Source: Pseudomonas sp. Q11
GTDB lineage: Bacteria > Pseudomonadota > Gammaproteobacteria > Pseudomonadales > Pseudomonadaceae
Reading direction: 5' to 3'
DNA: 64,000 nucleotides
NCBI RefSeq assembly: GCF_024494355.1
Contig: NZ_JAKNQY010000029.1
Coordinates: forward strand, 1-64,000
The translations under genes were made by a program, and so were the position numbers. How positions within the stretch are numbered: position 1 is the first letter of the stretch; the number at the start of each line of letters is the position of its first letter. The notes under the pieces were generated by a model, which was not told the origin of the DNA, searched no databases, and saw nothing but the letters and a program-made list of their open reading frames with translations. This document shows, one piece after another, positions 35,840-44,918 of this stretch.

Positions 35840-37071
35840 GGATTCAAGAATTCCAACATTCCCAGCCCCGCCGCCCGGCCGCTGGCAAAGCAGGCCGTGA
35901 GCAGATAGCCGCCGGTCGGTGCTTCCCAGTCGAGCATTTCCCCGGCGCAGAACACGCCAGGCATCTGCGTGAGCATCAGGCGTTCGTCCAGGGCTTCGAA
36001 GGTCACGCCACCGGCACTGCTGATGGCTTCGTCCAACGGTCGGGTTTTCACCAGGGTAATGGGCAAGGTCTTGATTGCCTGAGCCAGCCGCGCCGGGTCG
36101 GCGAAACAATCGGCGGGCGTTTGCTCGCGCAACAGCGCAGCCTTGACCCCATCGATCCCCAATTGACTGTGCAGGTGCTTGGCCATCGAACGTGAACCGC
36201 GAGGCTTGCTCAACGCTTGCTGGATCTTGTCCAGCGGCCGGCCCGGCAGCAGGTCCAGATGGATCGTCGCGCTACCGTGCTGGTTGATGGCTTCGCGAAT
36301 CGGCGCCGACAGGGCATAGATCAGACTGCCTTCGATGCCGGTGGCGGTGATCACGCACTCGCCGAGGCGCGGTTTGTCGTCGTTCAGGCCGATGGCGACA
36401 TTTTTCAGCGGGGCACCGGCGAATTTGCTGACCATCAGATCGCTCCAGGCCTGCACTTGGAATCCACAATTGCTCGGCTGCAGTGGCGCCAGGGCTATGC
36501 CGTGCTGTTCCAGGGGCAGCATCCAGGCACCGTCCGACCCCAGGCGTGACCAGCTGCCGCCGCCCAGGGCCAGCAGCGTCGCGTTGGGCTGCAACGCCTT
36601 TTCGCCGTCGGGGGAGGCAATTCTCAAGCTGGCGTCCGGGTTCCAGCCAAGCCAGCGATGGCGGGTGTGAATCACCACGCCGGCATCACGCAGACGCTTG
36701 AGCCAGGCGCGCAGCAACGGGGCGGCTTTCATGTCGGTAGGAAATACTCGCCCGGAGCTGCCGACAAAGGTATCGATGCCCAATCCGTGAATCCATTCGC
36801 ATAACTCGTGCGCACCAAATGCCCGCAGCAGCGGGGCGATATTGGGCGCGCGTTCGCCGTAGCGGGACAGAAACGGCGGGAAGTCTTCCGAGTGGGTGAT
36901 GTTCATGCCGCCGACACCGGCCAGCAGGAATTTTCTGCCCACTGAGGGCATGCCGTCGTACAGGTCGACCTGTATTCCGGCCAGGCTCAACACCTCGGCC
37001 GCCATCAGGCCGGCAGGGCCACCGCCGATAATGGCGACGTTCGGGGTATGGGGGCGGACGGTTGGGGTCAT
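35836..37071 (-). CDS. NAD(P)/FAD-dependent oxidoreductase (HI0933/TIGR03862 type)
   Basis: This flavoprotein of about 411 residues has the dinucleotide-binding motif VAIIGGGPAGLMAAEVL near the start. It also has the HI0933-family features KFLLAGVGGMNITH, GRVFPTDMKA and LALGGGSWSRLG, and the C-terminal FAD-contact sequence FCAGEMLDWEAPTGGYLL. The physiological substrate is unknown. I prefer the ATG at 37071; an in-frame ATG at 37107 would add 12 residues. Its stop codon is part of a REP sequence. Confidence 0.87.
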   Translation of the reverse strand: MTPTVRPHTPNVAIIGGGPAGLMAAEVLSLAGIQVDLYDGMPSVGRKFLLAGVGGMNITHSEDFPPFLSRYGERAPNIAPLLRAFGAHELCEWIHGLGIDTFVGSSGRVFPTDMKAAPLLRAWLKRLRDAGVVIHTRHRWLGWNPDASLRIASPDGEKALQPNATLLALGGGSWSRLGSDGAWMLPLEQHGIALAPLQPSNCGFQVQAWSDLMVSKFAGAPLKNVAIGLNDDKPRLGECVITATGIEGSLIYALSAPIREAINQHGSATIHLDLLPGRPLDKIQQALSKPRGSRSMAKHLHSQLGIDGVKAALLREQTPADCFADPARLAQAIKTLPITLVKTRPLDEAISSAGGVTFEALDERLMLTQMPGVFCAGEMLDWEAPTGGYLLTACFASGRAAGLGMLEFLNP

Positions 37072-37122
37072 GGCGTGAGCTACGGAGGACGGGAATAAGC
37101 GGGGCATTCTATCAGCACAGAT

Positions 37123-37218
37123 CCCTGTGGGAGCGAGCCTGCTCGCGATAGCGATCTGTCAGCCAACATCCATGCAAGCTGATCCGCCGCCATCGCGAGC
37201 AGGCTCGCTCCCACGGGG
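37123..37218. repeat. REPIN (type GTGGGAGCGAGCCTGCTCGC)
   Basis: CCCTGTGGGAGCGAGCCTGC plus TCGCGAT and ATCGCGAGCAGGCTCGCTCC plus CACGGGG are inverted arms with about 42 bases between. It lies between the flavoprotein gene start and the oprD stop. Confidence 0.88.
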
Positions 37219-37231
37219 AGGGCGATGATTC

Positions 37232-38470
37232 TTAGAGCGCTAAGGTGTAGCTCACGATCAGACGGGTCTCATCCAGGTCATTGCCAAAGTTCGAACGAAC
37301 CGTCGCATTCCTGAGTTTGACCCCGAGGTTCTTCAGTGAACCACTTTGGATCACGTAACCGATGTCGGTATCGCGCTCCCATTCTTTGCCCGTGTTACCG
37401 CCTGCGAGCTGGGCATTGTCGCCGTTGACATAGCGCGTCATGAAGGTGAGCCCGGGAATGCCCAGTGCGGCGAAGTTGTAGTCATAGCGCAGCTGCCATG
37501 ACCGCTCCTGGGTGTTGGCGAAATCGTTGATCTGCACGAAGTTGACCAGGTATGGGTCGCTGTTGGCGATGTAGGGGAACGGATCGTCTCCGCTCATGCG
37601 CTGATAGGCGGCCGTGAACACATTGGAGCCCAAGGTGTAGGAAACCAGCCCGTTCGCTGCCCGGTTATCGAGAGGACGGAAATGACCGTCATCGGTACTT
37701 TTCGAATAGCGCAGATCGAACTTCAGCGACTGTTGTGCGGCGAGGGGGATTTCATAGACGACGCCGCCAAAGAACTGTCGATAAACATTTTCCAGGTTGC
37801 CATAAAACAAACTGGTGCTGAGGGCTTTGTTGAAACTGTAAGTACCACCGGCAAAGCGGAAGTCATCACTGACACCGCCGATGCGGTTACCGGTGAAGTC
37901 CTGATAGTTGGAAGAACTGTTGAATTTTATTTGTTCCAGTTTGCCCCCTTGCAGAACCCACTGATCAATGTCGCTGGAAGTCAGTAGCGCGCCTTCGAAA
38001 GTAGACGGCAACAGGCGCGTGTCATTGCTCGATACCACGGGTGTGCGGAAGGCGAGTGAGCCAACTTTCAAAACGGTTTGCGAAACTTTCGCCTTGGCCG
38101 TGAGTTCGAGTTTGGAATATTCGTCCTGTGAGCCGCTACCGTTTTTCGAACCCAGGTCAGCCGGCAACAGGCCCGTGCCACCGGAACCATCACCGCCGTC
38201 AAGCTTGAGGCCGAGCATGCCAACGGCGTCGACGCCCAGGCCCACGGTACCGGCGGTATAACCGGACTCCAGGCGCAACATGACGCCCTGCGCCCATTCT
38301 TTTGCCGCGTCACGCTGGGCCGTGGGTGGACCGTTGCGAAAGTCGCGATCAAAGTAGAAGTTTCGCAGTTCCACACTGGCCTTACTGTCGGCAATAAAAT
38401 CTGCAGATGCCGTCAATGGAAAAACCAACGCGCAGGTACCCGCCACCGCAAAAGCCTTGTTGATCAACAT
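37232..38470 (-). CDS. OprD-family outer-membrane porin
   Basis: This 412-residue substrate-specific porin has a signal peptide (AFAVAGTCALVFPLTASA, cleavage before DFIADSKA) and OprD family segments: ASVELRNFYFDRDF, EWAQGVMLRLESGYT, VGLGVDAVGMLGLKLDGG, a conserved middle and RLIVSYTLAL at the C-terminus for outer-membrane insertion. OprD channels take up amino acids, peptides and carboxylates. It follows the pxp/biotin carboxylase operon on the same strand with a 152-base gap and may admit that pathway's substrate. Confidence 0.92.
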   Translation of the reverse strand: MLINKAFAVAGTCALVFPLTASADFIADSKASVELRNFYFDRDFRNGPPTAQRDAAKEWAQGVMLRLESGYTAGTVGLGVDAVGMLGLKLDGGDGSGGTGLLPADLGSKNGSGSQDEYSKLELTAKAKVSQTVLKVGSLAFRTPVVSSNDTRLLPSTFEGALLTSSDIDQWVLQGGKLEQIKFNSSSNYQDFTGNRIGGVSDDFRFAGGTYSFNKALSTSLFYGNLENVYRQFFGGVVYEIPLAAQQSLKFDLRYSKSTDDGHFRPLDNRAANGLVSYTLGSNVFTAAYQRMSGDDPFPYIANSDPYLVNFVQINDFANTQERSWQLRYDYNFAALGIPGLTFMTRYVNGDNAQLAGGNTGKEWERDTDIGYVIQSGSLKNLGVKLRNATVRSNFGNDLDETRLIVSYTLAL

Positions 38471-38572
38471 GCTCTTTATGCTCCAGATAACGCCAGATTT
38501 CAGGGTTGTGTTTTATCGTGAGTGTCTATGCAACATGACATCGAACATTTTTTGCGGGCAGCACGCGGCAAC

Positions 38573-38587
38573 CGGGTTATTCACCCG
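38573..38587. repeat. Small inverted repeat before oprD
   Basis: CGGGT and ACCCG flank TATTC in the 152-base gap between the biotin carboxylase gene and oprD. It has no T run and could be a weak transcript end or a regulator site. Confidence 0.3.
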
Positions 38588-38622
38588 TTGCGCGTGTTAC
38601 CTGCGTAAGGAAAACGTTTGGA

Positions 38623-40362
38623 TCAGTGAGCGGTTTCGATACGGCCGATGATTGAACCGGCTTCGAAATAGGCGCCCGCCTGTTCAGTAATCCGCACCTT
38701 GCCGTCAGAAGGGGCCAGGATCGATGTTTCCATTTTCATCGCTTCGATAACGGCGACCACTTGCCCGGCGTTCACCGCTTCGCCGTCTTCCACGACCCAG
38801 GTATGCAGATTGCCCGCGACCGAGGTGCGTAGCGCCTGCGGATCGGCCTCTTCGCTCGGGGTCGTGTTTTCGCCCGCTGTGGCCGGGGCGTTCAGGCTCA
38901 GACCGCGCAACAGCTCGGCCGGCAGGCCCAGTTCGTGGCGCTTGCCGTCGATTTCCACGAACGTGCGTAACACCCCGGGGTCGGCCGACAGGACGATGCG
39001 TGGTGCGAGGGTGATCTGGTCGGCGAAATCGGTTTCGATCCAGCGCGTATGCACGGCGAATTTATCGGTACCGGTGAAGTCCTCATGGTCCATCACGGCC
39101 CGGTGAAAGGGCAGTACCGAGGCGATACCCTCGATATTGAATTCGGCCAGGGCGCGCCGGGCGCGCACGATGGCCTGTTCGCGGGTGGCGCCCGTGACGA
39201 TCAGCTTGGCCATCATCGAATCGAAGGTGCTGGGCACTTGCGAGCCGCGGGTCACGCCGCTGTCCAGGCGTACGCCCGGGCCAGAGGGTGGCTGGAAGGC
39301 GGTGATGTGGCCGGGGGCGGGCAGGAAGCCCTTGCCCGGGTCTTCGGCGTTGATGCGAAATTCGAAGCTGTGGCCACGCGGGGTCGGCGTTTCGTTGAAG
39401 GACAGGGGGAACCCATCGGCGATCCGCAGTTGTTCGATCACCAGATCCACGCCGGTGGTTTCTTCGGTCACCGGGTGCTCGACCTGCAAGCGGGTGTTGA
39501 CCTCGAGGAACGACAGGGTGCCATCCTGGCTGAGCAGGAACTCCACCGTGCCGGCACCGACGTAACCGGCTTTGGCGCAGATATCCTGAGCGGATTGATG
39601 AATACGCTGGCGCTGTTCGTCGCTGATGAAGGGTGCTGGCGCTTCCTCCACCAGTTTCTGGTTGCGTCGCTGCAGCGAACAGTCCCGGGTCCCCACCACG
39701 ACCACCTTGCCGTGTTTGTCAGCGAGGATCTGCGCTTCGATATGCCGAGGACGGTCGAGGAACTGTTCGACGAAACATTCGCCACGACCGAAGGCCGCTT
39801 CGGCTTCGCGCACGGCCGAGGCGAACAGTTCGGCGACCTCGTCCAGACGCCAGGCGACTTTCATACCGCGTCCGCCGCCGCCAAAGGCAGCCTTGATGGC
39901 AATTGGCAGACCGTGCTGTTCGGCAAAGGCCAGTACTTCGGCGGCGCTTTCGACCGGGCCAGGCGTACCGGCCACCAGAGGCGCGCCGACCAGTTGGGCA
40001 ATTTTCCGCGCCTCGACCTTGTCGCCGAGCACGTCGATGGTCTCCGGATTGGGACCGACCCAAATCAACCCTGCGTCGATCACCGCCCGGGCGAAGTCGG
40101 CCCGTTCAGACAGAAAACCATAGCCGGGGTGCACGGCATCGGCGCCGCTGCGTTTGGCGACGGCGATAAGTTTGCCGATATCCAGGTAGGTCTCGGCCGG
40201 GCGTTGGCCATTCAGTGAGTAGGCCTCGTCGGCCTGGCGCACGTGCAGGGCGTCGATGTCCGCGTCGGCATAGACCGCGACAGACTGCACACCGTAGTCG
40301 CGGCAGGCGCGGGCGATGCGGACGGCAATTTCACCACGGTTGGCAATCAGTAATTTTTTCAT
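38623..40362 (-). CDS. Biotin carboxylase fused to biotin carboxyl carrier protein
   Basis: This 579-residue protein is a biotin carboxylase with ATP-grasp fold (KLLIANRGEIAVRIARACRD at the start, AAFGGGGRGMKV glycine loop, EVNTRLQVEHPVTE active site) joined to a C-terminal BCCP domain. The biotinyl lysine is Lys543 in EAMKMET. It supplies carboxybiotin. The start overlaps the stop of the PxpBC gene by ATGA, so its natural carboxyltransferase partner is probably that protein. It is named acetyl-CoA carboxylase-like in many genomes, but the context argues for a urea-carboxylase-type reaction. Confidence 0.92.
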   Translation of the reverse strand: MKKLLIANRGEIAVRIARACRDYGVQSVAVYADADIDALHVRQADEAYSLNGQRPAETYLDIGKLIAVAKRSGADAVHPGYGFLSERADFARAVIDAGLIWVGPNPETIDVLGDKVEARKIAQLVGAPLVAGTPGPVESAAEVLAFAEQHGLPIAIKAAFGGGGRGMKVAWRLDEVAELFASAVREAEAAFGRGECFVEQFLDRPRHIEAQILADKHGKVVVVGTRDCSLQRRNQKLVEEAPAPFISDEQRQRIHQSAQDICAKAGYVGAGTVEFLLSQDGTLSFLEVNTRLQVEHPVTEETTGVDLVIEQLRIADGFPLSFNETPTPRGHSFEFRINAEDPGKGFLPAPGHITAFQPPSGPGVRLDSGVTRGSQVPSTFDSMMAKLIVTGATREQAIVRARRALAEFNIEGIASVLPFHRAVMDHEDFTGTDKFAVHTRWIETDFADQITLAPRIVLSADPGVLRTFVEIDGKRHELGLPAELLRGLSLNAPATAGENTTPSEEADPQALRTSVAGNLHTWVVEDGEAVNAGQVVAVIEAMKMETSILAPSDGKVRITEQAGAYFEAGSIIGRIETAH

Positions 40363-41978
40363 GGAAGTTTTTTCACATCGGCAGTTGAAGAAGAGGCTTG
40401 CGTAATGGGTTGAATCTCTTTGAAGCCGTCCACAGGGTTGAAGCGAATCTGCGCATTGATAGGTATCTGGCCTGCCAGGTCGAGATGGTAGCTGGCGACT
40501 GCGGCGATCACCGGATAGCCGCCGGTCAACGGGTGATCGGCGAGAAACAGAACCGGTTGGCCGCTGGCCGGAACCTGAATGGCGCCGACGCAAGTGCCTT
40601 CGCTGGGCAACTCCTGGTGATTGCTGCGCGCAAGCGGCATTTCACCGGCCAGACGAATACCGACGCGGTTGGACTGTGAGGTAACGCGCCAGAGCTGACT
40701 GCCCAGACGCTGGATGGCGTCTTCGGTAAACCAGTCGGTACGCGGGCCCATGACCACGTCGAGGGTGACGATGTCGCTCGCCGTTGGCAGTTCAAAGGCC
40801 GGCGCTTCGTTCAGCGATACGCTGGTGCCCGTGCTGAGTGTCGCAAAACCCAGGCGGTCACCGGCTGCCAGGGCGGGGGGGCCGACTTGGGCCAGGGTAT
40901 CGGTGGACAGGCTGCCAAGCACGGGCGTGACGTCGAAGCCGCCGCGAATCGCCAGGTAGCTGCGCAGTCCCGCCTTGGGTGAACCGAGGCTGACGCGATC
41001 GCCCTCGTCCAATTCGATGGGTTGATAGTTGGGCGCTTGCCATTGCAGGCCGCCGGCCGTGGTGATGCTGATCGGAGTCTGGGCGCCGGTGACAGCGATC
41101 ACGGCGCGACCATGGCAGACAACACTCAAACCGCCGAGTATCGCTTCGATGCAGGCCATGTCCGAGCGGTTGCCCACCGCGCGGTTGGCGGCTCGCAGGG
41201 CACTCAGGTCCAGCGCGCCGGATTTGGACACACCTTGGCCGGTCTGGCCGGGACGCCCCAAATCCTGCAGCACGCTGTGCAGCCCGGGGGTGAGGATTTC
41301 CAGGCAGGCGCCGCTGGGTGGGGCGGCGCATGTCGGCGGGTTGGGCACCGGCAAACCGCTGGCCGGGAGAGGGCCGGCATCGGTAAAGCGGACCTTGTAA
41401 CCGGGACGTAGCAACGCCGGTTCATCGCGGTTCAGATCCCACATTCGCGAGGGCGTTACGCCGATGATCTGCCAGCCGCCGGGGCTGGCTTGTGGATAGA
41501 CGCCGCTGAACTCGCCCGCCAAGGCTACGGCGCCGGCGGGTATGCGGGTGCGCGGGGTTTGCCGGCGCGGCACCTGGAAGCCGGCACCTCCGGTGAGGTA
41601 GGCGAAGCCCGGAGCGAATCCGCAGAAGGCCACGCTGTAGTCATGGGCAGTGTGACGTTGGACTACCTCGGCGCGGCTGATCCCCAGCAGCGTGGCGACC
41701 TCGTCGAGGTCTTCACCATTGTAGTGAACGGGGATTTCCACCCGGCGATGCTCGATCGCGCGGCGCTGGCTCAGGTCCTGGCCGGCGATACGGTTGACCA
41801 GCGCCTGGCGTTCGATGGCGCTGGGGCGGAACTGGATCAGCAGCGTTCGTGCGGCAGGAATGATTTCCTCCACGCCAGCAATAGGCTCGGCCATCAGGGC
41901 GTCGAACAACGCCAGGGTCTCGTCCAGGTCTTTCAATTCGACAAGCAGGGCGTCCAGGTTGACGGGTAGAAAACGCAC
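40359..41978 (-). CDS. PxpB-PxpC fusion (5-oxoprolinase / urea-carboxylase-type carboxyltransferase)
   Basis: The 539-residue protein fuses two domains usually encoded separately. An AHS1/KipI (PxpB) domain covers about residues 1-205, with the HDYSVAFCGFAPGFAYLTGG and RIPAGAVALAG motifs. An AHS2/KipA (PxpC) domain covers about 220-520, with EILTPGLHSVLQDLGRPG, DLSALRAANRAVGN and LADHPLTGGYPVIA. These domains form the carboxyltransferase of urea carboxylase and also two subunits of the ATP-dependent 5-oxoprolinase. Translation starts at GTG 41978, six bases after AGGAG that overlaps the previous stop. It is coupled to the biotin carboxylase downstream. Confidence 0.92.
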   Translation of the reverse strand: MRFLPVNLDALLVELKDLDETLALFDALMAEPIAGVEEIIPAARTLLIQFRPSAIERQALVNRIAGQDLSQRRAIEHRRVEIPVHYNGEDLDEVATLLGISRAEVVQRHTAHDYSVAFCGFAPGFAYLTGGAGFQVPRRQTPRTRIPAGAVALAGEFSGVYPQASPGGWQIIGVTPSRMWDLNRDEPALLRPGYKVRFTDAGPLPASGLPVPNPPTCAAPPSGACLEILTPGLHSVLQDLGRPGQTGQGVSKSGALDLSALRAANRAVGNRSDMACIEAILGGLSVVCHGRAVIAVTGAQTPISITTAGGLQWQAPNYQPIELDEGDRVSLGSPKAGLRSYLAIRGGFDVTPVLGSLSTDTLAQVGPPALAAGDRLGFATLSTGTSVSLNEAPAFELPTASDIVTLDVVMGPRTDWFTEDAIQRLGSQLWRVTSQSNRVGIRLAGEMPLARSNHQELPSEGTCVGAIQVPASGQPVLFLADHPLTGGYPVIAAVASYHLDLAGQIPINAQIRFNPVDGFKEIQPITQASSSTADVKKLP

Positions 41979-41987
41979 AGGAAACTC

Positions 41988-42794
41988 CTAGACGTGGTAG
42001 GTGCTATCAGGCACATCGGTGATGAACATATGGCCAGGTGAATGGGTAATGGCGAAGGGCACGCCCGACGCCATGACCGCTGCCTGGGGCGTTACACCGC
42101 AGGCCCAGAACACCGGGATCTCGCCGGGTTCGATACGAACGGCGTCACCGAAATCGGGTCGATTCAAGTCCTGGATGCCGAGCAGCGCGGGCTCGCCGAT
42201 GTGCACAGGGGCACCATGGACCGAAGGATAACGCCCGGAAATACTCGCGGCCTGCGCTACACGATCGGCCGGGATCGGGCGCATGGACACCACCATTTCA
42301 CCGTGCAGACGTCCGGCCGGACGGCAGGCACGGTGGGTCCGGTACATCGGTACGTTGCAGCCATCGGTGATATGCCGCACTTCGATGCCGGCCTCTTGCA
42401 GGGCCGTTTCGAAGGTAAAGCTGCAACCGATCAAAAAGGCCACCATGTCGTCGTGTTCGGCCCAGGCCTGAGTGGCATCACTGACTTCCTCGGCCAGCTT
42501 TCCATCACGCCAGATGCGGTACAGCGGGATGTCGGTGCGCAGGTCGGCCCCTTCAGCCAGCAGCGTACTCGGACTGCCGGCGTCGCTGACGTCAAGGATC
42601 GGACAGGCTTTGGGATTACGCTGGGCGTACAGCAAGAAGTCGTACGCCCAGGCGCGCGGCAGGGCGATCAGGTTGGCCTGGGTCATGCCCGGTGCGATAC
42701 CCGCCGTGGGGGCGACCAGGCCATTACGGTAAGTGGTGCGTGCATCGCGGGCAGCGGCAATCGCCGCCTGGCGGGCGAGATCGAAGGCTCTCAT
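41988..42794 (-). CDS. DUF1445 putative hydro-lyase (YcsI family)
   Basis: The 268-residue protein is a YcsI/DUF1445 family member, related to the D-glutamate cyclase N-terminal domain. Conserved segments include GMTQANLIALPRAWAYDFLLY, FLIGCSFTFETALQEAGI, VPMYRTHRAC and FWACGVTPQAAVM. A hydro-lyase activity is usually predicted but the reaction is not established. Its start overlaps the pxpA stop (ATGA) and it ends nine bases before the PxpBC start, so it is fully embedded in the operon and presumably handles the pathway substrate or product. Confidence 0.88.
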   Translation of the reverse strand: MRAFDLARQAAIAAARDARTTYRNGLVAPTAGIAPGMTQANLIALPRAWAYDFLLYAQRNPKACPILDVSDAGSPSTLLAEGADLRTDIPLYRIWRDGKLAEEVSDATQAWAEHDDMVAFLIGCSFTFETALQEAGIEVRHITDGCNVPMYRTHRACRPAGRLHGEMVVSMRPIPADRVAQAASISGRYPSVHGAPVHIGEPALLGIQDLNRPDFGDAVRIEPGEIPVFWACGVTPQAAVMASGVPFAITHSPGHMFITDVPDSTYHV

Positions 42795-43561
42795 GGGCGA
42801 GCTCCGGCAAAGGGCTGCAAGGACATGTTTGCCTGTTCCAGTACGCGGCGCAGCTCGCGGGCCATTTCTACCGCTGCCGGGCTGTCGCCATGGACACAGA
42901 TCGAGTCGGCCTGGATGCGGGTCAAGCTGCCATCGATGGCTTCCAGGGTGCCGTCTTCAACGAGACGCAGCATGCGTTGGGCCACGAGCTGGGGATCGTG
43001 CAGCACGGCCCCGGGCTCGCGGCGAGAGACGAGGGTGCCCTGTGGCGTATAGGCGCGGTCAGCGAAGGCTTCGGCGACACACTGCAAACCCTCGTTACGG
43101 GCCAGTTCAATCAGGCTTGAGCCTGCCAGGGCAACCAATATGAGGTTGGAGTCGACCGCGCGGATGGCTTCGATCACGGCCAATGCCTGACGGCGATCGT
43201 GGGCAATGGTGTTGTACAAGGCGCCATGGGGCTTCACATAGCGCACGCAGGTGCCGGCGGACTTGGCCAGGCCCTGCAACGCGCCGATCTGGTAGATCAC
43301 GTCGGCAGTCAGCTCATCACTGGCCACGTCCATGTTTCGTCGGCCAAAGCCCACTTTGTCCGGGTAAGCGACATGGGCGCCAATGGTGACATTTTTTGCC
43401 ACCGCAGCTTTCAATGTGCGCAGGATGCCGGCCGGGTCACCGGCGTGAAAACCGCAGGCGACATTGGCGCTGGTCACGACATCGAGCATCGCGGCATCGT
43501 CGCCCATGCGCCAGGCGCCAAAGCTTTCGCCCAGGTCGCTGTTGATATCTATCGTTGGCAT
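42791..43561 (-). CDS. pxpA: PxpA / LamB-YcsF family 5-oxoprolinase subunit A
   Basis: This 256-residue protein has the LamB/YcsF fold: INSDLGESFGAW, SANVACGFHAGDP, IGAHVAYPDKVGFGRR, YVKPHGALYN and ICVHGDSPAAV, with the metal-site Asp and His residues of the family intact. With PxpB and PxpC it forms the prokaryotic ATP-dependent 5-oxoprolinase; the fungal homologue LamB acts in lactam use. AAGGAG precedes the ATG. It lies second in the operon, 28 bases after the transporter gene. Confidence 0.93.
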   Translation of the reverse strand: MPTIDINSDLGESFGAWRMGDDAAMLDVVTSANVACGFHAGDPAGILRTLKAAVAKNVTIGAHVAYPDKVGFGRRNMDVASDELTADVIYQIGALQGLAKSAGTCVRYVKPHGALYNTIAHDRRQALAVIEAIRAVDSNLILVALAGSSLIELARNEGLQCVAEAFADRAYTPQGTLVSRREPGAVLHDPQLVAQRMLRLVEDGTLEAIDGSLTRIQADSICVHGDSPAAVEMARELRRVLEQANMSLQPFAGARP

Positions 43562-43589
43562 TCACGTGACTCCTTGTTCGTTATCGGGC

Positions 43590-44837
43590 TCAGGCAACGT
43601 TGAGGAAGGCGAAGATCGGCCCAACGGATTTGATTGCCATGTACCAGGTCAGCAGGCAGGTCAGGGCGCCCAGCACCAGTAGCCAGCGTGGGTAATGGTA
43701 ACCGTCCATGAGGTCGGACCGGCGCCAGCCGACGTAGATAAAGATGCTCAGGCCGATTGGCAGTATCAGGCCATTGAAACCGCCCGCGAAGAGCAGCAGT
43801 GCGGCGGGAGCCGTTCCCATCAGGACGAAGATCAACAGCGACAGGGCGATGAACACGGTGGTGGCGCGGTTGCGACCCTGCTCGGTGATGTCCGGCTTGA
43901 ACACGGTGATAAAGGAAATGGAGGTGTAAGCGGCGCCGATCACGCTGGTGATACTGGCGGCCCAGAGGATGAGACCGAAGACGCGCAGGCCGAACTGCCC
44001 GGCCGCTGCCTGGAAGGCTTGTGCGGCCGGATTGGCGCTCTGACCCGAGGTGTCGATGACTACGCCGCTGGCAACAACGCCGAGGATGGCGAGAAACAGG
44101 ATGTAGCGCATGAGGCCGGTGACCATGATGCCGCCCAGGGCTGCTTTGGTCACTGCCTGGAGATTTTCTACCCCGGTAGTACCGCGATCCAGCAGTCTGT
44201 GAGCCCCTGCATAGGTGATGTAACCACCGACCGTGCCGCCGACAATGGTCGTAATGGTGGCGAAGTTGATCTGGTCCGGAAGTACGGTCTGGTAGAGGGC
44301 TTCACCCAGTGGCGGGTTAGAGGCAAAGGCCACGAACACCGTCAAGCCAATCATCACCAGACCCAGCACGACAATCAGTCGGTCGATGGCCAATCCGGCG
44401 CGATGGGAGAGGAAGATGCCGATGGCCAGCAGGGCGCTGAGACCGCCGCCCCATTTTGCATCAAGCCCCAATAGCGCATTCAGACCCAGCCCGGCACCGG
44501 CGATGTTGCCGACGTTGAACACCAGCCCGCCGAAGATCACCAGCACCGCCAACAGGTAACCACTGCCTGGAATGGCTTTGTTGGCCACGTCTGCGGCACG
44601 CATTCGAGTCAGGGTGACGATACGCCAGACGTTCAGTTGAACCACGAAGTCGATCAGAATCGACGCCAGAATACCGAACGCAAATGCCGCCCCCATCTTG
44701 GCCGTGAACGTGGCGGTCTGGGTGATGAACCCAGGGCCGATGGCGGACGTCGCCATCATGAAAACTGCTGCGATCAGGGAAGAGCGTCGCGTCTTTGTAA
44801 AATCTTGAGCGGTCTGTGTCACGGCTGTCTGTGTCAC
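43590..44837 (-). CDS. NRAMP-like transporter (YcsG family) lacking metal-site motifs
   Basis: This 415-residue inner-membrane protein has about 11 helices and NRAMP architecture. The first helix reads AIGPGFITQTATFTAKMGAA with no DPGN, and the sixth-helix region reads GGTVGGYITYAGAHR with no MPH, so the residues that bind Mn/Fe in true NRAMPs are missing. A role in uptake of the operon's organic substrate is more likely. B. subtilis has the homologue ycsG next to pxpA (ycsF). Translation starts at GTG 44837, with AGGA eight bases upstream. It is the first gene of the operon. Confidence 0.88.
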   Translation of the reverse strand: MTQTAVTQTAQDFTKTRRSSLIAAVFMMATSAIGPGFITQTATFTAKMGAAFAFGILASILIDFVVQLNVWRIVTLTRMRAADVANKAIPGSGYLLAVLVIFGGLVFNVGNIAGAGLGLNALLGLDAKWGGGLSALLAIGIFLSHRAGLAIDRLIVVLGLVMIGLTVFVAFASNPPLGEALYQTVLPDQINFATITTIVGGTVGGYITYAGAHRLLDRGTTGVENLQAVTKAALGGIMVTGLMRYILFLAILGVVASGVVIDTSGQSANPAAQAFQAAAGQFGLRVFGLILWAASITSVIGAAYTSISFITVFKPDITEQGRNRATTVFIALSLLIFVLMGTAPAALLLFAGGFNGLILPIGLSIFIYVGWRRSDLMDGYHYPRWLLVLGALTCLLTWYMAIKSVGPIFAFLNVA

Positions 44838-44873
44838 GGCATCATTCCTGCGGGTGGGAGATTTTTTTTATTG

Positions 44874-44890
44874 AGCAACGAGCGTGCCAG
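44874..44890 (-). promoter_or_regulatory. Sigma-54 promoter of the pxp/biotin carboxylase operon
   Basis: Read on the minus strand the sequence is CTGGCACGCTCGTTGCT, which matches the sigma-54 consensus YTGGCACGrNNNTTGCW except at the r position. The GG and GC pairs are separated by the required 10 bases. The predicted start of transcription (about 44863) leaves a 26-base leader that includes the AGGA of the transporter gene. Confidence 0.75.
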
Positions 44891-44918
44891 GACTCAATTA
44901 TCAGCCTCTATGTGTTGA

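Noticed and set aside
39049..40218. 389-codon open frame antisense to the biotin carboxylase gene
   Set aside because: The sense strand encodes complete biotin carboxylase motifs; the antisense protein resembles nothing known to me.
38623..40362. Annotation as the housekeeping acetyl-CoA carboxylase subunit AccC
   Set aside because: It carries its own fused BCCP domain and is coupled to PxpBC; housekeeping accC normally pairs with a separate accB.
43590..44837. Annotation as MntH manganese transporter
   Set aside because: The DPGN and MPH metal-binding motifs are absent and the operon context is lactam/oxoproline metabolism.
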